Below, in pieces: positions 45,464 to 57,489 of a DNA stretch of 64,000 nucleotides. The DNA is from Manihot esculenta. Taxonomy: Eukaryota; Streptophyta; Magnoliopsida; Malpighiales; Euphorbiaceae. The position numbers and the translations under genes were made by a program. The DNA is taken from positions 12,888,206-12,952,205 of the forward strand of contig NC_035173.2 in NCBI RefSeq assembly GCF_001659605.2, given 5' to 3'. Below the pieces are notes generated by a model, which saw only the letters and a program-made list of their open reading frames with translations, made no database searches and had not been told where the DNA came from. How positions within the stretch are numbered: the first letter of the stretch is position 1; every line of letters starts with the position of its first letter.

Positions 45464-47281
45464 CGAGTTTTCTCCCCATTCTCGAGCTAAGGTGAGTTCA
45501 TGTCCTCCTTTGGTTGATTTCATGTTTTTTCTTCAAATCCTTCAACTTTTTATGAGTTTCCTTTTGGGTTTTGAAGTTTTAAAGCTTAAATCAAGTTTTG
45601 GAGCTTGGAGACCCAAGGAGTTTGATTTCTCCTATCTCCGAGCTAGGGATCGCACCAACCCTTGATCTTCAAGAGGTAAGTGTAGATCTTTGCCTTCATT
45701 TATGTTTTAATGAAGTTTTAAGAAGTTTTGATGCTTGTGTGTGGGTAGATGTGCATGTTAAGGTTTATATGGGTTTTATGCCCAATGTTTGTTTATGTGA
45801 TGTTATGTTGAGAGGTTTAAGCTAGTTTATGCCCTATATGCATGTGGGAGTGTGTATGCATGTTTGGGAGAGAGCATGTGAGGTTTTGGGTTGCTTTGGA
45901 AGGTTTGGAAGGCTTTTGTGCATGAGAGAGCCTGAGTTCTGCCATTCTGGAAGAACTCAGGTTCGGCAGCCGAAGCAATGTTCGGCCGCTGAACCTGCCT
46001 GTGGAGGCAAGCTTTTGGCTGCTGAACCCTGCCCCCGAAAGTTGGACTTTCGGCTTTGGAGGGGAGTTTCAGCCGCCGAAGGTGTCGCCGAACATGCATG
46101 AGTTTCATCTTTGGAAGGGACTTTTGGCCGCCGAACCTGCCGCCGAAAGTGCCCTATCCAGTCTTCCTTTGCATGATTTCTATGATTATTCTATGATGTT
46201 TTAGGGGGTTTTTGGGGAGTTGTTTAGAGTCTTGTTAGAGTGTGTTTGGTCCCTCATTTGAGTCCACCTGTGTAGGATCGGACCCGAGGAACCGAGAAGG
46301 CCAGCAGTGTTAGCTGTTGCAGAGTCAGTCCAGCGTCTGCCAGAGGTGAGTAGAACTAACTCAAATATTTTAAGCATGTTCACGCATCATGAATACCATG
46401 TATATGTATTAGGCTGTTGCATTAGATTTCACGAAGATGTTGCATTGCATAATTTGCTGTTGATGTGGATGGACCAAGGCGACCCCAATAGCCCTAGATA
46501 TGATATGTTAATGAAGTCCTGAGGAGCCCCACCGAGGGCCGGGCACTAATGAAGTCCTGAGGAGCCCCTTCGAGGGCCGGGCACCATGATATGTTACAGA
46601 AGTCTTGAGGAGCTCCTTTGAGGGCCGGACACAGACAGAGGGAGTTTTAGAGGTCATGTCCATCCGTGATGTGAAATATTTGTGCTGTGACGCATTCCAT
46701 GAAAGCATATGATTATTATTATTGTTTTTCTGTTCTGCTCACTAGGCTTTTTAGCTCACCCCTTTCCCCTAACCCCCAGGCTTGCAGGTCAGAGGTAGAT
46801 TGGGAAGTCTCAGAGGTTGAAGTTCTGTTTATGTAATAGATTAGCATGTTAGCATGGACATGTAATATAAATTGATATAATGTATTGTAAGATAATGTAA
46901 TGTAATGTAATGTAGCATATGGTAGAGTTACGGTTATGGATTAGTATTGTGCTTGGCCCTAAGGTCTAGTTAATCCCTTTTTGTACATGATGTATGTTAT
47001 GTTTTTATTGTTGAGATGTGAACCAGGCTTGATGTATATAATGTTGACCCAGCTAGAGCATTTGATGAGGGCTCTAGCATGGGGGTTTATATGTTTACAG
47101 TTATGTAGCATACGGATCAAGCTTGGTATATGAAAGGTTTTAAAGTTTTTATGTTTATGTTTGATCATGTATGGATTATACCAGTTATACAGGATGTATG
47201 TTAGGCTTGCTATGGGTCCCGGCGGCCTTAAGCCGATCTGGATCCTAGCGCCGGTAGCGGTCCGATTTTTGGATCGTTACA
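45464..47281 (+). repeat. Tekay LTR fragment K1, 5' truncated
   Basis: It begins inside the LTR just after the TATA region (cgagttttctccccattctcgag) and runs to the normal end GGATCGTTACA. The second motif cluster (45960-46150), exon-like block from about 46276 to 46347 (TGTAG-G...GAG-GTGAGTAG) and pyrimidine tract ending CTTGCAG (about 46788) are present. The upstream third of the LTR is absent. Confidence 0.88.
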
Positions 47282-47611
47282 ATAATGTTATGAGGTTTAG
47301 TATTGTGCTTGGCCCTAATGTATGAGAATCCCCTTTTTGTACATGATCTTATGTTAATGTTTAATGATGAGTTATGTAAACTAAGCTTGATGTATGAAAT
47401 GTTAACCCAACTAGAGCATTTGATGAGGGCTCTAGTATGGGGTTTGTATGTTTAAGGTTAAGCTTGGTATATGTAAAGTTTAAAATTTTTATGATCATGT
47501 ATGGGATTTATCAGGTATGACAGGTTGTATGTTAGGCTTGCTACGGATCCCGGCGACCTTAAGTCGATCTGGATCTTAGCGCCGGTAGCGATCCGATTTC
47601 GGGTCGTTACA
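47282..47611 (+). repeat. Tekay LTR fragment K2, 3' end only
   Basis: A second, separate copy of the last 330 bp of the LTR (gtgcttggccctaatg ... GGGTCGTTACA) follows directly on K1. It differs from K1 at many sites, so it comes from another LTR and is not a simple tandem duplication of K1. Confidence 0.85.
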
Positions 47612-47639
47612 CATATATAAATTAAGTAAATTAAACGGG

Positions 47640-48090
47640 TTGCTCCTTTTTCTCACGGAGAACGTGTTTCACGAGATAGAACTCGGCTACACTAAAGGAC
47701 TCCAACAAGAGTTAGATCAAACCCCAGCAGACGCACTTGCGGCTTAGTGTTTTCTTATCCTACAGATGAGTTGACTGACCCCCGAATACTCCCTAGGACC
47801 AATGCCTAAGAAGAGAGCGAAGGGCAGGCCAGATGATTAGCATGAGTGATCGCCTTCAATCAGTGTGATGGTAACTCTGCCTTAGCTACCGGACTACAAC
47901 GGATCTTTCCTCATAGATGTGGGGCTATTATATCGATCCCTAAAGCCTTACGCGGGACTGAGGAGAATCCAGCTTTTTCGACCCTCTTACTGGATTGAAT
48001 GAGGGATAGATATTATTACTTTCCAACAAAGCGATTGTTCTCTATATTTTTAAAAATAAAGAAAGGGTTAAGACTAATAGAAGGACGTCT
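47640..48090. other. Possible mitochondrial-derived segment, right part
   Basis: The unique DNA resumes directly after the second 26-bp copy, with words such as cctaggaccaatgcctaaga and gggactgaggagaatccag. No ORF or retroelement motif is recognisable. It ends where the antisense ORF tail of E begins. Mitochondrial origin is suspected only from style. Confidence 0.35.
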
Positions 48091-49258
48091 CTATCTACTA
48101 AATTCTGACGGAATGATGAAACCAATATCTACATTATCTACATTGTCACCCCCTGGGAGTCCAGCACTCCCTGCTGGCAATCCAACATCATCTGCTGGGG
48201 ACCCAACTTCACCTCCCTGAGGCCCAGTACCCTTTTCTTGAGGTCCAATTGGCAAGGAAGGAGCACCTTTAGGTAATGGGTTGTCATCCTCCCTATAGCA
48301 CACCTCCTCACAGTCAGAATCAGCTTCAGGAGCTCAGAGATGAGCTAATGGGGTGGAAAGGGCATCTTTGGCTGCCTTCAGGCCTTGGTTGAACCCAGAG
48401 GTGAATATGCGGAAGGCCTTATTCCATATTTCCTCCTTCATCGCGTCAGAGGCCTTGAACTTCGCAAGCCGCGCCTCACAGGCCTCTTCGATCCTGGTCT
48501 TCAGTTCAGAGGAGTCCTTATAATGCTGCAAATGATCCTCACAGGCTTGCTTGATCTTAGCTTTTAACTCTGAAGAGTCTTTATACTCATGTAAGCACCT
48601 CTTGCAAGCCTGATCGATCTCGGCCTTCAACTCAGCAGAGCCCTTGTACTCCTGCAAGCACTCCTCACATGCCAACCGGACCTTATCCTTAGTGAGCTTG
48701 GCATCCTCAAGCAGGGCAGAACACCTCCCCTCCAGAGCCTTAACCTCTTGGCAGAGTTGCTGTTGTTGAAGTTGTGACTCCTGTACTGCCAAGATCAGGC
48801 CTTTCAGGTCCTCGGTGCATTTGCTAAGCTCATGCTCAAGGAAAACAATTTAAGCCAGGGCCTCATCCCTCTGGGCTATCACTGTTTCACACCGAGCCTA
48901 GACGTCATCACGTTCTGCCTTAGCTACTTCACACTGACGCCAGGCCTCGTCACGCTGGACCACGACCTCATCTCTCTCACGGTAGGCATCCTCCATAGAG
49001 GACATCTGCGCTAAAACCTCATTGCGACGAAACTCTATTGCAGTTGCCCTCTCATCAGCCTTCTTGACATCATTCTGTGCCCAAGCTAACTCATCTCTAA
49101 GGGTCCCCAGATGACCCTGGATTGCAGCGAGCTGGCCTCAGACATCACTAGTGGCCACGAGATTCTCCTTATGGTGGGCCTCTTCAATCCTATGGTCCAT
49201 CGAGCTCTGAAGTGATCGATCATGAGCATCGATCTCTATAAAGACACCCAGCACCTGG

Positions 49259-49333
49259 TAGAAGGAAAAACAACAAAAGAAATTAGGAAGACAACAAAAG
49301 CAAAAAGCAACTCAAAATAGTGAAATAACCTAC
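49259..49333 (-). other. Probable intron in the antisense ORF of element E
   Basis: On the minus strand the exon ends CTCCTCATG and the intron starts GTAGGTT, is T-rich, and ends TTCTACCAG before GTGCTGGGTG. The same position carries a similar intron in the plus-strand copy (54334-54407). Protein similarity continues on both sides (…LGVFIEIDAHDR). Confidence 0.7.
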
Positions 49334-50235
49334 CATGAGGAGCATCTCTCGGAGACTGTCCCCTAGTTCCTCCCGAGTCCAAGAACGGAAAGCCACCTGC
49401 AGCTAAGTAGAGCAGACTATGAGGCTAGCGAGAGCAAGTAAACATGGGTCTGAAACATTAGCAATCCCACCAAACATCCTCTCTCGCAGCAGCTCGGCAA
49501 CAGAGGTCGCTGCAGACTGGGGAGTGATCTCATCAGTGTTCAAAATCTCATTGTCTAGAGCAGAAAACAACAGCTCCATAGACTCTTTCTTCTTCTCACC
49601 AAGAGGGAGCACGACTGCAGGCTGCTTAAAAGCACGAGCCTTCTTAGGGGCAAGAGCCGTAGGGGGAACCTCCGTAGGAGGAGCTCGCTTACCAGTGGCC
49701 TCCCTGAGAGTGATGCCACCACTGGCAGCAGTCTTTTTGGGGCGAGGAGCAGCAGGGATGTCCATGGCAGTTGGGACCACCTCAGCTCCATCATTAGAGA
49801 CGCCCTTGCCAATTGGGACGACCTCAGTACTGCCCTTGGAGACGACTTCGACAGCAGGAGCAACCTCTACCCCCTTCTTGGAGTCATCCTCTGTAAACTC
49901 CTCGATGACTATCAACTCCTGGAAAGCAAGGAGTGAGGCCGACTTGGACTTTGAGATAACTGGAGACCTAAGAGAATTGGGAGTCCGACTACGGCTGGGT
50001 GCCTTTGGAGCACCAGAACAGGAGCCTTGGGAGACCGAAACTAGGGCGCGAGAAGAAACTAGGGCATGAGGGATGACTCGGCCAGCTGCCCTGGGGGAGA
50101 TGATGTGGGCGACCTCTCGAGTCGTGTTAGCCATGGACATGTTAGCGCGGAAAGCGTCCAGAGCGGCCCTCATGCTCTCCCGAGAAAGGACAAAATTTTT
50201 TGGGGGCTTGATTTTATCCATTGGGAGGTTGGAAG

Positions 50236-50325
50236 CTGTAGAAAATAAAAATGATCAAGCGAGTTAGAAGCATATTCAATAAAAGACAAAAACAGGGAAA
50301 AGGTAGGACCTCAGCAAAAAAGTAC
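50236..50325 (-). other. Probable intron between transposon domain and linker exon of the antisense ORF
   Basis: On the minus strand AAGCTG-GTACTTTTTT opens it and TTTTCTACAG-CTTCC closes it. The downstream exon holds MDKIKPPK. It is about 90 bases, T-rich. The equivalent upstream part is not preserved in the second copy, so conservation could not be checked. Confidence 0.5.
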
Positions 50326-51252
50326 CAGCTTCCCGGCAGTCCTGAAGATTGGACACAAACATACACTTCTCAATATCATACTTTCGCTTAACAGAAGTTA
50401 GTCTGAAAAGGTCGATCTGCTCAGAGAGGTTAGCTGAGGAAGGTCATTGCAGCCTAGAGGCACATCCCTCAAAGGGAGGTCAACCTGCCACGACACCCCA
50501 GAGCCTCCCTTCAGCTCTACAACGGTGAATCCCTCGGTCCAACCCTTGATAGAGTCTTTATGTTCCAAGAAAATGGACAATCCCTCTCGGGGGTAAAATA
50601 ATAGAAACCCTGGCTAGCCCGCACCAGACAGAAGAAGGTAGAAAACAGGGCAGCCGTCGAGTTAAAACCCCAACTGAGACTCACATACTCGAAAGAACAC
50701 ATGAAGAGGATGGAGTTGGGTGCGAGCATACGGGGAATAATCCTAAAGTAACAAAAAACTTTAACAAAAAATGGGGAAAATGGGAAAGTAAGGCCAAACT
50801 CACATTGTTTGACAAAGAAGACTAGGCTGAGATCCTTTTGGGGGTCAATCAAACCAGAGGGAGGAGGATCAGGAAGAACGATCCTCTCATTGCGATGGGG
50901 AGCCTTGATACAAAAAAAGGGGTATCCAGGTACTCCCGAGAAAAGAAGGTCGTAAGAGAGGAGGGAGTGACATGAGACTCTAGGTTCATGAGGTCGAGAA
51001 GCCTAGAACTATCCATGGCAGAACAAGAGACGTACCTTGGAGATGATTTTGTAGGAAAACGGGAGAGAGGATGCACACAGAGAGCCGAAGAAGAAGAGTT
51101 CAGTAAGGGTTTGGAATTTTGAATTTGAAAACAGTAAAGGCACAGAAGGGACGTTTTGAGGAGCCATTCTCGGGCCACGCGGTCATGATGGGTTCTAGAG
51201 ATTTACCCCCTCATCAATCATGCAATAACCGCTGAGGAGGTAAAGGGGCAAT

Positions 51253-51690
51253 TGATGACCGTCGGGCCTCACCAACCCTAGGGGAGGCCAGACCCAAGGA
51301 AGTGAAGCAGACCCAAAGCTCCAGAAGTCCACTTCAGCTGACTGGTCCAGCATATTCAGCCCTGACTTAGACACGCAGGGCAAGCCAGGTAGCCCGCAAG
51401 CTTAGGTCCAGTAAGACGAAATCCAGCCAGGTGATGTGACATGAGGAAGGACAACAGGCCCAGTCACCTCGCAGCCCTACCCGCATGCGCGCCGGGAAAA
51501 ATTAAATGGCTGTCTGACGTGAAGAGGGGCTCTAACGCATCTGCACGTACGGATCTGGGTGACAGGGACAGGTGGCACTGTAGCAGAGAGGCCATTAGAT
51601 GTCACTAGCAGACAAAAGGAAATGAATAAAAGAAAAGGAATACCTTCCTCTCCACCCAAGCTTACTCTAATACTATAAACCCTATTTTTT
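51253..51690 (+). repeat. Probable 5' part of the 3' LTR of element E
   Basis: A purine-rich run (ggaggtaaaggggcaat, 51236-51252) precedes TGATGACCGTCGGG. This is the place and style of a polypurine tract and LTR start in Tat-clade elements. Some 420 bp later lies actataaacc (51674-51683), possibly a TATA box, after which unrelated AT-rich DNA begins. With the 5' LTR outside the window the assignment cannot be tested here. Confidence 0.35.
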
Positions 51691-53590
51691 GGATATCATA
51701 ACATCAATCACAATTTTAAACTAACTTAATTTTAAACATCAGTAACTGTAATATTATTGAAATACTTGAAGTCATATCTCATAATTTTTCAAGCTCTATA
51801 CATGGTTGCGTCTGTATATATATAACTCCAGAATAGGCTTCAAATCTAGCTCATAAATATATCTAGAAGAATATAGGCCAAATATATAATTTAGTCCTTA
51901 ACTTTTACACAAATATTAATTAGTATTCTAACTTTTTTATTATTAACTTGTGAATCTTGACATTTATAAAAATGTAAATATTAATATTTAAGGTTTATAT
52001 ATTATAACTATTTAACACTTAAACTTTATAAAGTATAATTGTTTAACCCTTGAAAATTTGAAATGTATGTAGAACACATACGCACATAAAAATTAAATAG
52101 TTACACTTTTATAAAAATGAGGTGTTAAAAGTTAACTACAAAAAAATTAGGACATCAACTAACTTTTAAAGTAAAGTTCAAAGATGAAATTATATATTCA
52201 GAAAAGGATATAAACCTATTATTTCAAAAATAAAGTCTACTATATACTTTAATCGATATGGGAGTAGGAAAGGAGAGTCTTCAAACCTAACATATTAAAT
52301 TGTGCATTTTGAGAGAGCAAATATCTGAGATTGTGGTCTTGATTTTTTTTAGCTGGCTTAGTATTAAGTAGCTGACGATTATATATGTCCTGTATAGACA
52401 AAGCATACCTTTTGAAATTAGGCATTTATCATGTTTGTAGTGAATCACATAGGTAAACGACTCTATGAATTTTATCCATTTTGTATGGTGCTTGTTTAGC
52501 TTTCTTTACTCTTTTAAGTGCTTGAACAACTCATATTCAATATAGATGATAAATTTTTTTGAAAGCAAATAACGTTGCTACACATGCAAAGCTCTTATCA
52601 ATATGTACAATTATTTATCATATATAGAGTAGTTCAATTGCGCTTCATGTAACTTCTCACAAAGTACACTATGGGATATTTCTCTTGTATCAAAATCGCA
52701 TCTAAGTCAATACTAGAAGAATTACATTCAATCTCAAATGAATTTTTTTCAAAATTAATATCATCCATTTTCATTGTTTATCCTTGAGCAAAGATAGCAC
52801 TCATATTAGATAGAACTATAAATTAGAAATTAATTAGCTAATCAATACAAGTTATATTGACTATTAAAACATATTTATCAATAGAAAAGAAAAATAAATT
52901 TTTACGAAAGTAACTTATCTTTCATACTAAATTTAACTTATTTGAGAAATTTATTATATTCAAAAACTCTCTCATTTTTTCAAAACTAAAATACAAAACT
53001 GAAACATTTCTATAATTTCAATAACTTACCAAATATTATAATATAAATATTCGAATTAATTATATGCATCTCTAAAATTACCTTTATTATTCTCAACTAA
53101 TCGATCAATTCCTTATTTTAACTATATAATCTAGATATTTAAATATAATACTAATAAATATATTAATTTTAAATTATCTCTACATCTCTATCCTTCCTCC
53201 TTCCTTTTTCCTCTACTCCTTTCTTTCTCTTCCTCTATTCCCTTTCCTATTTTCTCCCCTCTTTCTTCCCGATTTTTCTCCCTCTTACTTACCTTTCTTT
53301 TCTTTTCTTTTCTTTTTTATTTGTACAGTGAGAAGCGGTATAGGTGGCTTGGGGTTTAAGAAAAAAGCTACTTTTTTTAAATTACATTTTAATCCTTTCT
53401 TTAAAATAAATAGTTTTAATCCTTTTAACTCTTTAAACCTTTGTCTTTTACCCAACACTTAACTTTTTTTAAAAAAAGAATTTCAAATTTAAGTTAATAT
53501 TCTATTCAAACTTTCATAATTTATATTTTAATTTCTAATAATAACTATAAATAATATTTCTAAAAGAAAATTAGGGTATTACAATGTGTC
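51691..53590. other. AT-rich stretch without recognised genes
   Basis: This is strongly AT-rich DNA with short homopolymers and a pyrimidine-rich section near 53180-53310 (ctcctttctttctcttcctc-like). No ORF above background, no LTR end and no RNA motif. It may contain the far-decayed LTR and flank of element F. Confidence 0.5.
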
Positions 53591-53642
53591 TGAATATTAA
53601 TAACCTATTTTTTCTTTTTCTTTTGCAATTTTCTTTATTCTA

Positions 53643-55247
53643 ATGGACAAAATTACTTTTCCTAAGACCTTCACTCTCTTTGGAGAAAGCATTTTGAGCA
53701 CTGTGATGGCTTTCAAGGTTTGTCAGCCTATCCACGAGATGGCGAGAGAAGTTTTGAGTAGGTTGGTGGTGGCTCTAATCTCAGCAATTGGGCCACCTAC
53801 CCAACCAAGTCTTGATACTGTGCCAGAGGAGGTTTCCATTGATTCTCAGGCTGCTATGTCTAATAAAGCTCTTCCTACTGAGATCGTCAAGACTGCTAAG
53901 GTGGTTCAAAAAAACACGATGAAGAGATTTAAGTCTCCCATTCTAGCAGTGTTCTTACCCGGCCAAAAGAACTGGTCCTGTCTCAGGAAGCCAACCTTCC
54001 AAGCAAGCTAAGATGACCAGCCCTCTGAGAAGGATTCCCATATTCCCTTAGACAAACGGAACAGACTGCAAGGGAAGTGTTGACCATCTAGGGCTCTGTT
54101 AATAATGCTACTTTATAGAAGTCCGGCTTGACTCTTGACTTAAGCGTAGAGTCCACCCTGACCTCAATCATGGAGCTGTTATGCAATAAAGTTTTTACGG
54201 AATTATTGGTGTCTCTGATCCTCATTTTTTATGGGTCATGTGTAACATGGCTCGAACTACCAAGCAACATACAACTTGCAACTTTCTGTCACTTGGGGAT
54301 ATCGGGAGTAATTTTGGAGAGTTAATTCTCATGGTGAGCTAAATCTTCTCTTTATTAACAGTTATATGCACCCTTTTAGTTGTTTTATCTTTATTTTTCT
54401 TTTTCAGGCCTTAAGCACCTTTTTAGAAATTGAAACAAGGAATAGGCAAGTTTAGGATTGCATTGATCGAGTGATAAAAGAGACTTGCAAGGATGAAAAC
54501 CTACAAGATACTACTGTAGCTTATGAGCATATCAATATCATAAAAGGCCAAGTCTTCAACCTCACTAATCACATAGTAGAACTAAATAAAAAACTTCAAG
54601 ATTTCGTTTAACAGAAGGCTGATGCAGACCGACAGTGCATTAAGGCTTTAGCTCGTGTTGCTATGTTGGAGGATGTAGGCCAAGAATTGTGTAGCGTTAA
54701 CTTGCATTACTATGTTAGAGGACTAGCCCACTCTCTAGAAGGTGTTGTTGAGGAAATTAAACCGCGAGGTTGAAGATTCCTAACTTCAGCGAACCAACTT
54801 CATCAAGAAGTTAATATGCTTGAAGACAGATGTTCTTCTCTTTTAGAGGCTACAAAGAATGTCGAGGACAATGTTGCATTGATGTCTGAGGAACATGCAG
54901 AGGTTTTAAGTTCAAAAGAGTATCAAGGAAGGTCTATGAGGAGGCCACTTGTTTCTTCTCTTTTGGGTTCAACCATGACCTTAAAACTGCCAGAGATCCT
55001 CCTGAGAAATCTCTTGCTGAGCTACGGGTTCCAGAGTACGACTGGGGGAGATTAGGTTCAATATAGTGATGACGACACTCCTCTTCCTAAGGTTCAAGCT
55101 GAGATGACACATGCTCATCTAATAGGTACTCCTCCTGATTCTTCAGCTACTGCCACTCAACCAGCCACCAATGAAGCCCCCAATGCCATTGTTGCGGATT
55201 GTCTTGACCCTTTCATTGAAGATCATATGGATATATCATATTGTTAA
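53643..55247 (+). pseudogene. Extra ORF of element F, a decayed homologue of the antisense ORF of E
   Basis: The first 122-aa frame starts MDKITFPKTFTLFGESIL, parallel to MDKIKPPKNFVLSRES of E. Further on, after an intron-like stretch (54334-54407), the translation ALSTFLEIETRN, then DCIDRVIKETCKDENLQD aligns with LGVFIEIDAHDR and HRIEEAHHKENL of E. The later frame has LEDRCSSLLEATKNVEDNVAL against LEGRCSALLEDAKLTKDKVRL, and the tail YSDDDTPLPK against YREDDNPLPK. Many stops and shifts. Orientation is opposite to F's pol, as in E. Confidence 0.72.
54334..54407 (+). other. Probable intron in the extra ORF of element F
   Basis: The exon ends TTAATTCTCATG, the intron opens GTGAGC and closes TTTCTTTTTCAG before GCCTTAAGC. 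The site matches that of the intron in E's antisense ORF (49259-49333), with homologous protein on each side. Confidence 0.7.
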
Positions 55248-56994
55248 TCTTGTAATTCATGTTTTGTATATGTGTTAGTTTAAATCTGCGCATGTAGTTT
55301 GACTTATATTTTAATTTTATGAATTTGTCTTCTTGCTTTATTTGCTACTCATTTCAATGATGTTTATAGGTAGCAACATCGATTTTCAAATATTTGAATC
55401 AATTCTTATACTATCGTTTGGTACGAATGATTTTATAAGAAAAATTCAAATAAAATTTTATAAAATTATTTATGAATTCATTTCTATACAAAAATTTTTC
55501 AAATTAAAAAATTTTGAATTCTTTTATTTCAAATAAGAATTTTATAAAAAAAAATTCAATTGAATTAAAATTCTTATAAAATTCTTGATTCTAAACGGAG
55601 GAATAGCGTTTTGAGTTCTGCATTTTGTATCAACTATTTAAAAATAACTTATTCATATTTTAAACCATGAAATTTTGAGACTAGCTTTTCCATCTAAAGT
55701 TCTAAGATCGTTTATTCATAATGATTTTTTATAGATGGAATAAAGCCTTGGGTGTGGATATAAGAACTCCTGGGATCTGACAGTTATTAAGTGAAGGTTT
55801 TCAAAATTTAATCCTTTGCAATTTCGAGCTCTTGCAATTTCGAATATCTAAAGTCAAACTTTGAGGGTCAAAAAAATTATTTTATTTTGTTTTAAGGCGT
55901 CTTTAAATATTAGAAAATTATTAAAACATCTTTAAGCCCTGACGAATATTTGCTTTCATGGCAACCTCCTGTGTGTTTCAAGTTTTGAGATCGACTTGAG
56001 AGCTTAATGTTATGATTAACTTGTTCATATGGGAATGATTATATTAATTACTCTGCGAAGCTGTCAACCTTGCTTAAGTGTAAAAAGGGTTGGAGCGTTC
56101 ATTTGAGTTCCTTTTCTTTCCTAAATGACTACTGTTAGTTGCCCCTTATTTTGTTTTAATTTAGCCTTTATTTTTTAGCTTAGTGATAATTAACATCCTG
56201 TCCCTTGCAAATGGGCTTTTGGCAGCTGGATCTATTCTTGAGACAGGCACCAATTCCTTTTTTTTAGATAGGTAGTAACTTGCAATTTGGTTTTTGGCAC
56301 CATAAGTCTATTTTTGAGCTATAATTGTAGTTTTTGGGTGCTCTACTTTTCTTTGAGATTGGCGCTAATTTACAACTTGGCTTTTTAACACTAGAGAAGT
56401 TTAGTTGCTCTTTTCCTTTTTTTAGATACCAATATAACATTACAATTTATTTTCATTTATGGGCTACATTGAGACATTTTCAAGAGATGGTAATATTGTA
56501 TTTTGAGAATATTTATGCATGTGGTAGAATACAATTTTATTGAAAATACCTCTTGTTGTTATATGTTCCAAGCGTGTGGCTCTAAGTAGGTCTTCGATTT
56601 GGTAGACTCTAGGTTTGATTCCCCATTGTGGCTCACTTCTTTGTGGCCTCTAGCTTCTTCAACACCAAGTTTCCCGATCTCAAAACCCTTTTCTTTTACT
56701 TTTTGATTTTATAATACCAAGCAACATGTTGGTATGTTGTCGTTTCATATGCTCTTCATTTTTTATATCCTCTAGAGTATATAAATTATTTTGTAGCTTT
56801 TTTCAATTGGACGCTTACTCTATGTATTAAAACTTGCATTTTTATAACTATCACAGCTTCCATCACATAGGTCAATCAGAATCGAGTCTTGCCTATCCCA
56901 ATCTATCGAACATGAGAACTTTAGAGATTTCAAAGTGATAAATGATGTGTTTTCAAATGAAATATATCATCTTTTTTATTATTATGACGGTATA
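55248..56994. other. AT-rich spacer, no gene recognised
   Basis: Poly(A/T)-rich sequence lies between the extra ORF and integrase remnant of F. It is the place of F's 3' UTR. The short ORFs here have no family features. A tRNA-like patch near 56580-56630 was considered and dismissed. Confidence 0.5.
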
Positions 56995-57350
56995 ACTATT
57001 AGCTTCTAGCCACTTAGAAAAATATTTGATTACTACCACCATAAATTTCTTTTGACTTAGGGGACTGTCATATTGATTCCATTGTTAAACAATCGGCACA
57101 CATCACATTTTCTTTGAAATTGCTATGCATCCTTCTTTAGTGTTAGCGAAAAATATCCCTATCCGAAGGCCTTGTTTGCTAGTGTTTTCACTCTTTTATA
57201 GGCTCCACAAATCTCTTGCTGCACCACTTTTATGATGTAAGATGCTTCTTCAAGCATCTGACATCTCAACTATAAGGTCGACTTCCCCCTTTTTATATAA
57301 GCACTTGGTAATTGATCGTTTTAGCTGCTATCTGCTTTGCTTTACCTTGT
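56995..57350 (-). pseudogene. Integrase remnant of element F (Tat clade)
   Basis: The minus-strand reading, with shifts, gives AKQIAAKTINYQV near 57345, a KKDA-like end of the zinc domain, KCDVC near 57090, then SQKKFMVVVIKYFSKWLEA at about 57000-57060. These follow the integrase of E (AKRIAAQATNYQA; GQKKFIIVAIEYFSKWPEA) in the same order. It is heavily mutated. Confidence 0.7.
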
Positions 57351-57489
57351 TTTTTGGAACTAAAAGACAAACTTTCCCAATTCAAGGAAACTTTCTTTAT
57401 TTAAAGTACTTTAAAAAGGGTCCATCTAATAGGGTATTGTGTATATCTGTACGAGTAAAAGTGACCTCTCAAAATTAGGATGGTGCGTT

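Larger units (their letters stand above)
45438..47639. repeat. 26-bp direct repeat flanking an LTR-fragment insertion
   Basis: The 26 bases from tatataaattaagtaaatt to cggg occur at 45438-45463 and again at 47614-47639, on either side of LTR fragments K1 and K2. Integrase duplications in this family are 5 bp, so this looks like a duplication formed during break repair with filler DNA. Bases ggg at the left join fit both sides. Confidence 0.88.
48091..51016 (-). pseudogene. Antisense extra ORF of element E (putative gypsy-type transposon domain plus coiled coil)
   Basis: On the minus strand, first exon (about 51016-50326): MDSSRLLDLMNLESHV, then the block FGLTFPFSPFFVKVF, LAPNSILF, which I recognise as the plant 'putative gypsy type transposon' domain, with a stop near 50849 and a frameshift near 50575. 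Second exon (50235-49334): MDKIKPPKNFVLSRES, Ala/Ser/Pro- and Val-rich linker, 272 aa, stop at 49403. Third (about 49258-48091): coiled coil with four 21-residue repeats (CEECLQEYKGSAELKAEIDQA-like), Gln-rich start, and an acidic tail with YREDDNPLPK. Stops interrupt it. Function is unknown; Tat-clade elements often carry such an ORF opposite to pol. Confidence 0.75.
1..51690 (+). mobile_element. Element E: old Ty3/gypsy Tat-clade retrotransposon, host of the nested insertions
   Basis: The plus strand carries gag, protease, reverse transcriptase, RNase H, a second RNase H and integrase in that order between 162 and 7365. These are followed by a 109-bp tandem repeat (7498-9155, resuming at 21847), an antisense extra ORF (48091-51016, minus) and a probable partial 3' LTR from about 51253. 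A YVDD reverse transcriptase, an additional RNase H and an antisense ORF between pol and the 3' LTR are known traits of the plant Tat clade (Retand and Grande types). The 5' LTR lies left of the window. About 38 kb of the span is younger insertions. The right limit is uncertain, and treating the parts as one element is inferred from order and orientation. Confidence 0.72.

Noticed and set aside
49419..50069. 216-aa plus-strand ORF.
   Set aside because: It is the shadow of the antisense ORF of E, whose minus-strand frame has a homologue at 53643 and recognisable features.
56580..56630. tRNA-like or SINE-like patch with a GGTTTGATTCC-type word.
   Set aside because: No matching A box, no foldable cloverleaf that I can draw, and no tail or target duplication.
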